DNA of 64,000 nucleotides from Sedimentisphaera salicampi (GCF_002117005.1 NZ_CP021023.1:868001-932000), one strand, 5' to 3'; shown: positions 9,456-19,073, numbered from the stretch's first letter. The notes: generated by a model from the letters alone, not told the origin. Program-made: numbers and translations.

Positions 9456-9521
9456 AGCATCCTCATAATAAATCCTTCATTACCTTATGATTCAGATTAA
9501 GCAGTTTGGTAAGAAAAATCT

Positions 9522-9568
9522 TTTTTTGCAGGAAAGTATTTAAAAAGATATCAATATCCTGCAAAAAA
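9522..9568. promoter_or_regulatory. 12-bp inverted repeat upstream of the ECF sigma gene
   Basis: Arms TTTTTTGCAGGA (9522-9533) and TCCTGCAAAAAA (9557-9568) are perfect reverse complements with a 23-base spacer. They lie 67-113 bases before the sigma factor start. The polarity (T on the 5' side, A on the 3' side) is opposite to an intrinsic terminator, so an operator is more plausible. Confidence 0.45.
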
Positions 9569-9613
9569 TCATCTCTGAAGGAACAAAATCGAGGATAAAC
9601 TAACCGCTTAAAA

Positions 9614-9850
9614 TCAGCCAAACAGCGGAAGAATATGGCGATTATATATGTTGTTCGTAACATTTCTGGAGATGCAGTTTTCGTATTGATCCAGCGCAAG
9701 AGTATATTCTTCTCCCATTTCAGCAGCAATCTTATAGCCAACATGCAGCAATTGACGCATATCTGGACTGAAACCCTTCGAATCGGGCTCATGCCGGATA
9801 GCATCAGCGAATTTATCCGAGCCCCAGCGTTGAATCTCTCCTTCAATTAT
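9614..9850 (-). pseudogene. C-terminal remnant of a sugar epimerase/isomerase-like gene (UxaE-like tail)
   Basis: Between the sigma factor and the GH30-like pseudogene, one minus-strand frame reads as about 78 residues of convincing protein: IQRWGSDKFADAIRHEPDSK, then RQLLHVGYKIAAEMGEEY, then CISRNVTNNIYNRHILPLFG and TGA. This resembles the C-terminus I associate with tagaturonate epimerase (UxaE)-type proteins, but family assignment is from memory. The frame has no start codon and is blocked upstream by TAG, and it overlaps the stop of the glycosidase pseudogene by 3 bases. It is therefore a stub left by a deletion or recombination. A longer open frame at 9463-9846 in another phase is a shadow. 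Confidence 0.6.
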
Positions 9851-11826
9851 CTAATCCGCTGTTGAAAATCTTCTGGCAGTTTGCTCAAGGGCACATTTGT
9901 CACAGTCACAATCGCACCAGGGGCGACCACGATAGGCTGTTTCTCGGCCATCGGACGAATCAGGTTTGGGGCGTAAGGAGACGCGAATTCAACTTCGGTC
10001 CAACGCATACCTGGCCAGTGAATGTTTAATTTCATTGGTTTTGCAGAACGATTCAGGGCAACCAGTGTTGCCAGATCGTTGTCGTCTTTGAAAGCAGTTA
10101 CCAAAAGATCGTCCTGATCGCTTACGGCGTCCACCCGAATCATGCCTTCTTTGATGCGGCGTGAATAGGCGCCGAAGATGCGAAGCTGATTGCTTGAGGG
10201 CTTGGGCATAAAACCTGCTTCGGGCGTGCTGACAAATAGAGAACGTGTCGCCCCATAACTGTTCTGTTCAACATTCAGAAGTGTCCAGCAATAGCCGATC
10301 ATGATCGCATCGGTGATGGTTAGATTTTTGTGATACAACTGCCCCATGGTCATCGCAACACGATAGCTGTCCACCTGGTAGCGGTTATCGTTGATTGACA
10401 GCTCCGTTGAAATAAAGGGGCGGTCTTTGACTTTGGAATGCCATTGTTTCATGATCGCATCGAACCGGTCCGGATTTCGAAAATGGTTTTGGTAATCATA
10501 CATATTAACCGCCCCATAGTCGATCGCAGACCAGACGTTTGGATTATCGACAGACAGCTCGACACGGTCGAGACCGTCTTTTATGGAGGTTGCATTGGCC
10601 ATATGAATTTTTACATCTGAAAAACCAGCCTCATTGAGCGCTTTACGCAGGGCGGGCACAAATCGATTTGCCCTGTCTTCGCTCATATACACCTCGTTCT
10701 GGACACCGACAATGCGCGGCGGACGACCTGTTCGAGCCTGAGCAATTTTACAGTATTCGACCATAGCCTCGGCATAGCGGTCTTCATCATCTCCAACCCA
10801 AACAGGAAAATCCCAAAATTCAAACATCACAAAACCGCCCAGTTCCTGAATCAGTTTGTTGTAATCGAAATCGCTGATCTCGCCATTGGGAAAATTATCG
10901 CCGTAATAGTGAGCTTTGGCGTATTCAATCTTGTCCCAGTTATCCATTGCTTCGTTCAGAACGCCGCCAATCGGATATTCCCGCTGAATCAACAGATTGT
11001 AAGTTTTGACCCACTCCCACAAACGACGTTTGCCCTTTGTACTCAATTCCTTATAAGCTGTGGGGATTGCGATGCCGCCCCATCCGAGCATCTTCTGGTA
11101 TTCCTGATCGGGGCAGACCTTCACCGAAGCGTTGATGGGTTTGGGCGAAAGCATTCGTGCCTCGATCCGCCCCTGTCCCTGAGTGCGGATCTGATGTCGT
11201 CGGATGTCCTCGAGCATCATGGTATCAAGCACTTGGTCTCCGTTGAGAAAAAGTCTCAATGTCAGGGTGTGGTCAATGCTGACGGTAATCGCTGCGGGCT
11301 GGGAATCCACCGTAAAGGAGTGTTTGTTATGAAGTAATTCCGGATGTCGGCTCGGTTTCGAAGCGGGAATATTGAACCCATAAGAATCATAATAGCTGCA
11401 GTGAAACTTGATGGTATTGCCTTCCAGAACGATGGTAAATCCCATCCGCGGGCCGGTAAATATCCACTCCACGCGGCGTCTTTGGTCAACGTCGTCGAGC
11501 AGCAGTGTGCGGTTAAAAATTGAAGGCAGCGGCTCATAAAAATACTTTCGCTCATTCGGCTAATAACCGCCCCATCCTCTGCGATCAATCTGACCGACGC
11601 CGAGTGTAAACGGTTCGCTGAGCTGCCCAGAAGGCTGCTTCCATTTGGATAACCGGACCCTCTCAGAACGCTCGCTTGTCGGCTGCAACGAAACGGAAAC
11701 TGCCTCGGCCAAGGGCACACAACCCCGATCGGCCACAAGCCAGCAGTCCAGATTCACGTGCGACGGATTGAGCGGCCGGAGCGAAACCTTGTACGAACCT
11801 TCGGCAAGTTTATCAGGCAGCGGAAC
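9847..11826 (-). pseudogene. GH30-like glycosidase, 3' part (after the IS), with an in-frame amber codon
   Basis: This is the catalytic part of a secreted glycosidase whose 5' end lies beyond the IS at 13233-13633. The frame resumes as PLPDKLAEGSYKVSLRPL, is broken by TAG at 11560-11562 after GVGQIDRRGWGGY, and continues in the same phase as PNERKYFYEPLPSIFNRTLL to the stop at 9847. A single C-to-T change from CAG would explain the amber codon. The fold looks like clan GH-A: LGWGGIAIPTAYKEL, a probable acid/base Glu in VGVQNEV (codon 10693-10695), and a probable nucleophile in FISTELSIND (codon 10402-10404), followed by a beta-sandwich tail. GH30 is the best match. The segment is visibly richer in G+C than its neighbours, suggesting acquisition by transfer. 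With two lesions it is unlikely to be functional. Confidence 0.75.
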
Positions 11827-11937
11827 TGTCAAGTCCTGGTTTAAAGTTGACACTTTTCTTTTCTCTTTTCTATTACGATTTAACGATATATTCCGTAGTG
11901 GAGGGAGCCCGAAGGGCGACCGGAACGGAGGAATATA

Positions 11938-12876
11938 TCACGCTGCCAAGTGCACCGCCTCTGGTATTCGATAGCCTAATGCTGCATGCGGGCGGCGGGT
12001 ATTATAAAGCAACACCGCTTGTTTTACTGCCTCATAGGCATGTTCCTTTTTCGCAAAGGTATTGCACAAACCATATTCATGTTTCATTATTCCGTTAAGC
12101 CGCTCTGCCTTAGCATTTTCATAACAATGTTTATCTTCTGTCATGCTGATACCAATACCAGCTTCTTGGAGCATATCAATATAAGCATTGCAGCAGTACT
12201 GGCAGCCTCGATCGGAATGATGAACCGCCTTTGCTGAGGTGGGGATCTGCTTCAATGCTCGGTTCAAGGCTCTTAAACAACCCTCGGCCTCAAGACTATC
12301 ACTACAATCATAACCTATGACCTTGCGGCTGAAGGCATCCATTACCAGAGCAAGATAGACAAAACCCTGATCGGTGCGTATATAAGTTATATCACTTACA
12401 ATTGCCTCATTTGGTCCTTGCAGATTCATATCTTTAAGCTTATTACTATAGACCCGAAACCTGTGCCGGCTGTTAGTCGTTGAGGCGCTGCGTCTTTTAG
12501 GCTTGATCAGCTTATTAAACTTGCCCATCAAATCGAAAAACCGATCTCGACCTATACTAACCCCCGCTTCTGATAAGTCCTCAGATATCAGCGACAAGAG
12601 CTTTCTGCAGCCTAATTGAGGCTGCAAGGAACGCTCCTGGTTTACCAAATCCATTATAAAAGCCTCATCAATAAGCTGCTTTTGACGCACTTTACGAGCC
12701 TTATAAAAATACTGGCGGCTTATGCCTGATGCGCAGCATATTTCAGTTATGGTTACTTTTTCTTCCTTTTCTGAAGCCCTTTTGTAAGCCTTGTGTGCCG
12801 TTTCGTATCTAGTTTTTTTTGACTTCTTCACTGTCCAAGCCAAACTGCTCACAAGTAACTTCAAATCGAGAATCAC
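11938..12876 (-). CDS. IS3-family transposase OrfB (DDE integrase domain)
   Basis: The 312-residue frame contains the retroviral-integrase-like catalytic core: first Asp in VSDITYIRTDQGFVYLALVM, second Asp in HHSDRGCQYCCNAYI, and the Glu in ENAKAERLNGIMKHEY. The upstream HTH_21-like part reads QPQLGCRKLLSLI. The first ~20 residues overlap OrfA and are probably not a native N-terminus. The protein is more likely made as an OrfAB fusion by slippage on an A8 run at 12813-12820. It catalyses transposition together with OrfA. Confidence 0.92.
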   Translation of the reverse strand: MILDLKLLVSSLAWTVKKSKKTRYETAHKAYKRASEKEEKVTITEICCASGISRQYFYKARKVRQKQLIDEAFIMDLVNQERSLQPQLGCRKLLSLISEDLSEAGVSIGRDRFFDLMGKFNKLIKPKRRSASTTNSRHRFRVYSNKLKDMNLQGPNEAIVSDITYIRTDQGFVYLALVMDAFSRKVIGYDCSDSLEAEGCLRALNRALKQIPTSAKAVHHSDRGCQYCCNAYIDMLQEAGIGISMTEDKHCYENAKAERLNGIMKHEYGLCNTFAKKEHAYEAVKQAVLLYNTRRPHAALGYRIPEAVHLAA

Positions 12877-13168
12877 TTACAAGCTTTTCTAAATAAGCAT
12901 CTGCGAGAGCTTCTTTCAGCTCTTTGTTCTCTGCTTTTAATTGCTTTAACCGGTCATGTTCATCTGGTCTTTCCACGCGTATCCTCTTTGGTATTAAATG
13001 GTTTCGGCCGTATTTCTTAAGCCAACGCTTAACGGTGTGGCTTCCTGCTATTCCATAACGAATATTGGCTTCATTTATACATGAGAGTTTACCAGATTCA
13101 AGCTCATTTACCACTTGCAACTTAAATGCTTCACTATAACGAGTGTTTGTAGGTCTTTTGTTTTTCAT
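12809..13168 (-). CDS. IS3-family transposase OrfA (helix-turn-helix protein)
   Basis: The 119-residue protein has a helix-turn-helix (RYSEAFKLQVVNELESGKLS, then GIAGSHTVKRWLKKYG) and a C-terminal leucine-zipper-like coiled coil (LKQLKAENKELKEAL), as usual for OrfA proteins that bind the IS ends. It ends in GTC-A8-CTAG and overlaps OrfB by 68 bases. A TTGACA-N17-TAATTA promoter starting inside the terminal repeat (13185-13213) reads into it. Confidence 0.9.
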   Translation of the reverse strand: MKNKRPTNTRYSEAFKLQVVNELESGKLSCINEANIRYGIAGSHTVKRWLKKYGRNHLIPKRIRVERPDEHDRLKQLKAENKELKEALADAYLEKLVSDSRFEVTCEQFGLDSEEVKKN

Positions 13169-13184
13169 AAATATTCCCGAAATT

Positions 13185-13213
13185 TAATTAACATCTATTC
13201 TGATATCTGTCAA
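13185..13213 (-). promoter_or_regulatory. IS transposase promoter
   Basis: On the minus strand the inner end of the terminal repeat supplies TTGACA (13208-13213). A 17-base spacer separates it from TAATTA (13185-13190), 17 bases before the OrfA ATG. Confidence 0.5.
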
Positions 13214-13232
13214 CTATACTCAGGACTAGACA

Positions 13233-13633
13233 ACGACTGCCCATCGCCACTGGTCATTCTGATATCCCCAGCCGTCGGAACCCGGCAGAATAATTTGCCC
13301 CAGCGAAGTGTCGTTGAGCTTAAACTCAAACGGTACACCTGAAGGGCAAGCATAACGCAGGCAGAAAACCGGATTGTTGACCGGTGAAGTTATACTGAAC
13401 TCCCACTGCACCGGCGGCGACTGGCTGCCTCGCACCCCCAGCACAATACCGGCGCTGGATTGTTGGGCTTTGCGCGTGTCTATTGCAATGCCCTTTTGGG
13501 TATTTATATCTTCAGCATCCTCAGCTTCCACCCATACGGCCGCTTTTGATTTTAACCCACAAAACAACACATCTGAGAATGCAAAATTGCCCGCAAACAG
13601 CAAAGTACTTAAGACGAGAAAATATGCCTTCAT
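13233..13633 (-). pseudogene. GH30-like glycosidase, 5' part (signal peptide and carbohydrate-binding-like domain)
   Basis: This starts at an ATG (13633) with a signal peptide (MKAYFLVLSTLLFAGNFAFS). A beta-rich segment typical of N-terminal sugar-binding modules follows: KAAVWVEAEDAEDI, then GVRGSQSPPVQWEFSITSP and LGQIILPGSDGWGYQND. The frame runs into the IS end at 13232. The continuation is at 11826 and below. The two parts plus the amber-split segment would give a protein of about 790 residues. Upstream, 73 bases separate it from the GH2 gene. Confidence 0.7.
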
Positions 13634-13706
13634 CCGTTTGCCCTTTCTTTTGTTCCTTAGAATTAAAAATCAAGCTTAAAAATGACATTGTGAGCAGTAA
13701 AAAAAC

Positions 13707-16700
13707 TTATTTAAAATCGAAAATCAATGCCCCTGAATAGCTGCCGTCTGCTGAGTTCATGCTGCTCATAGGCCCTAAATTTTCTGGTTTTCTAAATTTC
13801 GTACCTATAGGGTTGATTGCATGCATAAAGCAGAGAAAACCTTCAGGTGTTTTAACCTTCGTGTTCCTTGGTTCGCTTCCGTTTCTAATCTCACCAACTT
13901 TGAAATAGAGGTTATCGGTGGTATTATGAATCATAACAGACCGGCTTTCTGAGTTTAACTCCAGCCAGTACCAGTCTGCATAATATCCAGCAAAGACGGG
14001 ATAGTTCCACACCTCACCCGGTATGCCGTTATTGTATTGTCTCTCCCAGATATCGAGCCAACCGCCCTTTAACCGATTCTTCCAAACCCGCCTTGGCCCC
14101 TGCCCAAACCAACGCATCTTTTCAGCAGATTCGGGCAGACAGTCGAAAGAGATGCCGAAGTATTCATACTGGCCTTTGAGCGAATATGAGTAATCCAAAC
14201 GCAGCTTTCCATCAGGATGCACATACCATGTAAACTGTTTATCCCCTTCTTTTGATGATGAGTTAATTCGGAAAACACCTTCCTTATAACCAGAGCTTAC
14301 CTGAGACTCTGGAGAGAGCATTCTGCCGGGAATCACTTCAGCACGAGACAATACAAAATACATTGAGTCTGCATTATTTTCTCTTAATACAATTTCTCTG
14401 CCTGAAACAAATTTGGAATACAGCTCAAACTCTACATCTGTAGTAGAAATCGAATACTCAGTCTTCTTCCAGCTCTTGAGCCATTGGGGGATATTTTTCT
14501 GGCGTGAGTCGTATGCCACATATAAAGCAGCTGGTTTTGGCAGATTTATTTTCAGCCTTAAATCCTTCTTCTGCTTATCATCATTGCCTGCGGCGACAAG
14601 AGAAGCTCCCTTTAAGGCGGCTGGATAGTCTGTTACTGTATAATCGCGGTCTGTGTATATGCGTGCGCCTTTCTTCAGCTTTTCAATGCGATGTTTCTGC
14701 TGAGAATGGACTACTTCAGGCCCATTGGAAATGCCCACTACATCCCCTTTGTACTCTGCTCTGTTTAACAAACCGTTATTTTTATTAAATCTGAACGTAT
14801 GGTCTGCTGTTTTCACAACAATATAACTGCCCTCTTCTGATACCTCGGGCTTATCAAGCTTGTCTAAAGGCATCTGAGGCAGCATTTCTTTTCGATTTTT
14901 CAGCGGAAGACTCCACGTCCATAAATGACGGCCGGAGAAATCATAAGCTTTAAGATATAACACATCTCGCCTGCGCCAGTTTTCAGGCAAATCAAGCAAA
15001 ATTTTGCCGGTGCTGCGCGGATTTATATCAGGTCCTTTCTGAGTTCCTTGGTCTTTGATGATCTTTTCGCGATTGCCTGCGATGGAAAAATCTGCGAGCT
15101 GCCAAGTAAAATCAATCTTATTGAGATTTGTAAAATGATACATATTGCGGAGCTCAACAGTGCCGTCGAAATCATTGCTCTGGTCCATAGAGACATCTAC
15201 AGGACAGAATATTTCTTTTATGGTATAAAAGCTTCCTTCTTTTTCGCGGTAAGGCCCGACAATCCCGTCAGGGGCATGATTCCCGTCTGTATCTATCCGG
15301 CCGTTTTTATCCGTACGCACAATTCCTTCGTCCGCAAGAGCCCATAAAAACCCTCCGGCCCCAACCGGAGATTTAAGCATTGCCTTCCAGTAATCCTCCA
15401 GCCCTGCGCCGTGGCCTCCATCGTAAAGTCCGTGCAGATATTCTGTAGGCATAAATATGTTGTTTCGCTCGGTAAGCCTTTTGATGAAATCATCGTACTG
15501 GCAGTAATGGGCAGTATCAACGCCGTTAAATACCGAAGGAGAATTCCATGAGGGCGTAGGATGAATCACTGTCCTATCCTGCGGGTCGTAAACGGAATAC
15601 TCTGAAACCAAATCAAAGTTATGGCCTCCCTCATTACCATTAGCCCAAAGCATAATGCTCGGATGATTAACATCTCTCTGCACCATTTCAGCAACAAGCT
15701 TCTTGCCAACGCTGGTATCATAGGCATCGTGCCATCCGGTTAGCTCATCGATAACATACAGCCCCAATTCATCGCAGGCCTGCAGAAAACTTTTATTCGG
15801 AGGGTAATGCGAAAGGCGAACAGCATTCATATTCATTTCTTTAATCAGCTTCGCATCTTTATAGTCTATCTGCCTATTGACGCAGCGGCCTGAATCCGGC
15901 CAGAAGCTGTGCCTGTTTACGCCTTTGAAGCGGATTCGAGTTCCATTGAGATAAAAACCTTTCTCCCGCACTTCGAAAGTTCTGAATCCAAACACCTCTT
16001 CCGCTTTATGAACGGTTTTATCATCTCTGCAAAGCTCAACTTGCAGAGTATATAAATCAGGGCTTTCGGCAGTCCAAGTTTTATGGCCATTTACCCGAGT
16101 TTTGAGAGTGCTGCAATCTTCCGATTTTTTAATGCTTTGCATAAAAGGCTTTCCAAGCATTTCGCCTGACTGATCAAAGATTTTCGCCTTAATCAAATCG
16201 CTTCTCTCAACACCGTTTGTGTAAACCTTTGCAGTAAAGCTGCCGTCTGCCTCAGCATCAACAGCCATCCAGCTGATTGATTCACGAGGCTCAGCTTTCA
16301 GATAAACCGGCCGGTAAATACCGCCGAAAATCCAGAAATCGGCTTTTCGTTCCGCTTTTTCTACCGACTCATTTTCCGAAACTTTGCTTACCGTTACCTC
16401 CAGCAGGTTATTGCTGCCTATGTTCAGGTGATCTGTTATATCATATTCAAATTCATAAAAACCCCCTTGATGCTTAGGGCCTGCTGAAGTGCCGTTGATA
16501 AACACCTCTGTATCTGTCATAACGCCTTCAAAAACAATACTAATGCGTTTATCCTGCCATTGTGAGGGGATTTGAAATTCTTTGCGGTATCTGCCCTTCT
16601 CATCAGACTTGTTTCCGTCGTGGCCATAGTTGTAGCGGCCGAAACCGTGAAACTCCCAGTTTGAAGGCACTGGAATAGTTGTCCAATAGCCGCTCTGCCT

Positions 16701-16856
16701 ACCTTTTGTGCAGTAAAATTGCCATTGCTCCTGATCCTGATATCCGCTGCCGGAAAGCATTAATGTTTCAGTCTGAGCCGAAAAACAAACATTAATAGCT
16801 GTAAGAAATGCCGAGATAAATAAAATTTTGCTGCGCAATATGCCTTGGTTAGTCAA
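13707..16856 (-). CDS. Secreted glycoside hydrolase family 2 (beta-galactosidase-like)
   Basis: The 1049-residue protein has a signal peptide (ILRSKILFISAFLTAINVCFSA). An N-terminal GH2 sugar-binding domain follows (IPVPSNWEFHGFGRYNYGHD, RISIVFEGVMTDTEVFINGT), then an Ig-like domain, a TIM barrel at about 300-560 and large C-terminal beta domains of the LacZ type (DCLPESAEKMRWFGQGP). Glu409 in WANGNEGGHN is the expected acid/base and Glu472 in FMPTEYLHG the nucleophile. Family members cleave beta-galactosides and related beta-linked sugars; the exact substrate is not readable. It is the last gene of a minus-strand degradative series and lies 60 bases downstream of the GH92 gene. Confidence 0.92.
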   Translation of the reverse strand: MTNQGILRSKILFISAFLTAINVCFSAQTETLMLSGSGYQDQEQWQFYCTKGRQSGYWTTIPVPSNWEFHGFGRYNYGHDGNKSDEKGRYRKEFQIPSQWQDKRISIVFEGVMTDTEVFINGTSAGPKHQGGFYEFEYDITDHLNIGSNNLLEVTVSKVSENESVEKAERKADFWIFGGIYRPVYLKAEPRESISWMAVDAEADGSFTAKVYTNGVERSDLIKAKIFDQSGEMLGKPFMQSIKKSEDCSTLKTRVNGHKTWTAESPDLYTLQVELCRDDKTVHKAEEVFGFRTFEVREKGFYLNGTRIRFKGVNRHSFWPDSGRCVNRQIDYKDAKLIKEMNMNAVRLSHYPPNKSFLQACDELGLYVIDELTGWHDAYDTSVGKKLVAEMVQRDVNHPSIMLWANGNEGGHNFDLVSEYSVYDPQDRTVIHPTPSWNSPSVFNGVDTAHYCQYDDFIKRLTERNNIFMPTEYLHGLYDGGHGAGLEDYWKAMLKSPVGAGGFLWALADEGIVRTDKNGRIDTDGNHAPDGIVGPYREKEGSFYTIKEIFCPVDVSMDQSNDFDGTVELRNMYHFTNLNKIDFTWQLADFSIAGNREKIIKDQGTQKGPDINPRSTGKILLDLPENWRRRDVLYLKAYDFSGRHLWTWSLPLKNRKEMLPQMPLDKLDKPEVSEEGSYIVVKTADHTFRFNKNNGLLNRAEYKGDVVGISNGPEVVHSQQKHRIEKLKKGARIYTDRDYTVTDYPAALKGASLVAAGNDDKQKKDLRLKINLPKPAALYVAYDSRQKNIPQWLKSWKKTEYSISTTDVEFELYSKFVSGREIVLRENNADSMYFVLSRAEVIPGRMLSPESQVSSGYKEGVFRINSSSKEGDKQFTWYVHPDGKLRLDYSYSLKGQYEYFGISFDCLPESAEKMRWFGQGPRRVWKNRLKGGWLDIWERQYNNGIPGEVWNYPVFAGYYADWYWLELNSESRSVMIHNTTDNLYFKVGEIRNGSEPRNTKVKTPEGFLCFMHAINPIGTKFRKPENLGPMSSMNSADGSYSGALIFDFK

Positions 16857-16916
16857 TTTCTATACCTTTCACTTATAAATAACGATTATACAAAAGTCTT
16901 CTTCAGGCAGAGACCA

Positions 16917-19073
16917 TTATTCCGAAAGAGATGGAGGGGCTGCTGAATTATCACTGCCCCATTCCATATTGGGAATATCTGACATTACCATATCAAGGTT
17001 TCCGCCATCTTTTATCTGCGGATAGCTTAGCCAAGTTTTGGAAAGCTTTTTTCCATTCCAGCTTATCGACTGTATATATTTATTAGACAATGAGGCATTC
17101 TCAGCCTTAATTACTAAATCCCCTTTTTTCAAATGCAAAATCATTTTGGGGAAAAGCGGCGAACCGATAACATAATAAGGCTCTCCCATACACACAGGAT
17201 AAAGCCCCAGAGCGGATAAAACAAAATGGCTCGACATAGCACCAGTATCATCATCCATTGTTTTAAGCCAACCGGCAGGCTTTTTCTCATACACCTTTCT
17301 GATAACAGGACGACCGAATTTGCCGTGATTGTGATAGCGGCTCATAACGGTATCAGTAATGTAAAGTCTGGACCAATACTGAGTCTGGTATGGTCGGCCT
17401 AGATAGTTAAACAAAAAAGGATAAGCTAAAGGAGGCTCATTCAAAGCCATATGCTGCCAAGTATTGAAATAGTATTCCAAATCATCCGCCAGCTCTTCGC
17501 GGCTGCCTCTCAAAGAGGCAAGGCCTTGAATATCGTGCGGTATGAAAAAACGATAATGCCATAGGCTGCCTTCATAGAAATGAGCGTCCACTTTATTCAC
17601 AGATTCCTTAGGAACGCTCCTGCCCTCAGGTGTGAAAAAACCTCTGAGATTACCTTCCCCATCTACTTGGGACTCTGCCCAATATTTCTTGTAAGAAAGT
17701 GCCTTGTCTCTGAACATTTCAGCGTCGTCTTTTTCTCCAAGGATTTCTGCAATTCTCATAGCAATGTAATACTGATAAGGTTTTTCAACCTGCTCATTAC
17801 CATCTATAGAGGATACGATTCCCGCATACGCTTTTTTCAGTTTATCCTCTACGAGCTCTTTCTGAAACGCATCGAGTATTATAGTATTCATAAACTCATT
17901 TCTAACCGAAGGGGAAGGCCAGTATCCGTCTGCCCAGGCGGGTATGCCGCCGCCTGTAAACATTTCTAAAGCTGAAAGGGCTATATCTCTTGCAATATCA
18001 GGTTCAAGCAGTGATATAAGACTATACTTTCGATAATCATCCCAACTGCTCCAGCCGGAATAATACTCAAAACTAACATCTTGATTAACTTTATTGCGGA
18101 GAGTTTCTTCTTTGCCAGCCGGCCTGTAAAAACCGTCGCTGCTGGTAACATTATGAGGCAGCAGATAAGAGCGGTAGAGGCAAGTATAAAACAAATCACG
18201 AAACTCTTCCAGCTCTCCGCTAACATCAGAAATTTCAATTTTACTAAGTTTTTCTTCCCATATCTGTTCGGCATTTTCCCTTGCTGCTTCAAAATTCCAA
18301 CCGGGAAGGTCGCTGCTGCATTCCATCACAGCTTTGTCAATGCTCACCGGAGAAATGCCAACTTTAGCCTTAATAACTGCGTCCTTATTTTTCGAGGCGG
18401 GAGCGAATATACACCAGAGAGATTCTCCGCTGCGCTCAATTTTCTCAAAGCTCTGGTCAAACTTAACTGCAAAATAAAGCTTGTAGAAGCCGTGCCCGCA
18501 AACATTTTTTCCTTTGGAGAAGCCTGCTATAGTATCAGGGGCAATCTTATCCCAGCGTGATTCAATGCTTCCTGCATAACTTTGAGAAGGATCTATTTGT
18601 ATGCAGATATCCTGCTTGGAGGCAGGAAATGTATATCGATGAAATCCTACTCGATATGAAACCGTCAAATCAGCTTTAATTCCATTTTCAAAAGCCATGC
18701 TGTAAAAGCCCGGGGCTGCTTTTTCAGTGGATTTATCAATAGTGTCAATTGCTTTCTTTCCTAAAGACGGTTTAATTCTTACGCTTCCCCCTGCACCAGA
18801 GCAGCCTACCCCTCCGAGCCTCGTATGAGAAAACCCTTTTACTTTTTTGCAGGAGTAATCGTAGCCGGCGTGTCCGGCTTCGGATGTATCCGGACTTAAC
18901 TTCACAAGACCGAAGGGCACAGCCGCACCCGGGTAAAGCTGGCCGTGGTCGCCTTCTGTACCAACAAACACATCAACATAATCGATGACTCGTGCTTGAA
19001 GGCTGGCTGCGAAAAAAATAACAATTAACACTGAAAGTAGCTTCAACGCTTTTTCCGTAATCTGCTTTCTCAA
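16917..19073 (-). CDS. Secreted glycoside hydrolase family 92 (alpha-mannosidase family)
   Basis: The 718-residue protein has a signal peptide (KALKLLSVLIVIFFAASLQA) followed directly by the GH92 N-terminal signature VDVFVGTEGDHGQLYPGAAV. Further family segments are YSGWSSWDDYRKYSLISLL and, near the C-terminus, TMDDDTGAMSSHFVLSALGL followed by YPV. GH92 enzymes are calcium-dependent exo-alpha-mannosidases with an N-terminal beta domain and an (alpha/alpha)6 barrel. Here the usual NDD of the late motif reads DDD. It lies between the 1436-residue glucanase-like protein and the GH2 gene, consistent with breakdown of a mannose-containing heteropolysaccharide or glycan. Confidence 0.92.
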   Translation of the reverse strand: MRKQITEKALKLLSVLIVIFFAASLQARVIDYVDVFVGTEGDHGQLYPGAAVPFGLVKLSPDTSEAGHAGYDYSCKKVKGFSHTRLGGVGCSGAGGSVRIKPSLGKKAIDTIDKSTEKAAPGFYSMAFENGIKADLTVSYRVGFHRYTFPASKQDICIQIDPSQSYAGSIESRWDKIAPDTIAGFSKGKNVCGHGFYKLYFAVKFDQSFEKIERSGESLWCIFAPASKNKDAVIKAKVGISPVSIDKAVMECSSDLPGWNFEAARENAEQIWEEKLSKIEISDVSGELEEFRDLFYTCLYRSYLLPHNVTSSDGFYRPAGKEETLRNKVNQDVSFEYYSGWSSWDDYRKYSLISLLEPDIARDIALSALEMFTGGGIPAWADGYWPSPSVRNEFMNTIILDAFQKELVEDKLKKAYAGIVSSIDGNEQVEKPYQYYIAMRIAEILGEKDDAEMFRDKALSYKKYWAESQVDGEGNLRGFFTPEGRSVPKESVNKVDAHFYEGSLWHYRFFIPHDIQGLASLRGSREELADDLEYYFNTWQHMALNEPPLAYPFLFNYLGRPYQTQYWSRLYITDTVMSRYHNHGKFGRPVIRKVYEKKPAGWLKTMDDDTGAMSSHFVLSALGLYPVCMGEPYYVIGSPLFPKMILHLKKGDLVIKAENASLSNKYIQSISWNGKKLSKTWLSYPQIKDGGNLDMVMSDIPNMEWGSDNSAAPPSLSE

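Larger units (their letters stand above)
11827..13232 (-). mobile_element. IS3-family insertion sequence (1406 bp) inside the GH30-like gene
   Basis: The ends are imperfect inverted repeats: TGTCAAGTCCTGG...TTGACA at 11827-11852 and, on the other strand, TGTCTAGTCCTGA...TTGACA at 13208-13232. They begin with TG as in IS3-family elements. The element carries OrfA and OrfB on the minus strand. An AC dinucleotide flanks both ends (11825-11826 and 13233-13234). Deleting the element plus one AC joins ...QWRWAVV to PLPDKLAEGSYKV in frame, which fixes the boundaries. A 2-bp target duplication is shorter than the usual 3-5 bp for this family. Confidence 0.85.

Noticed and set aside
9463-9846. 127-residue minus-strand open frame
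   Set aside because: It lies in another phase over the epimerase-like remnant, which has clear protein character; the 127-residue translation does not.
11262-11738. 158-residue minus-strand open frame
   Set aside because: It is a shadow of the GH30-like pseudogene frame, which continues across the amber codon with sensible protein sequence.
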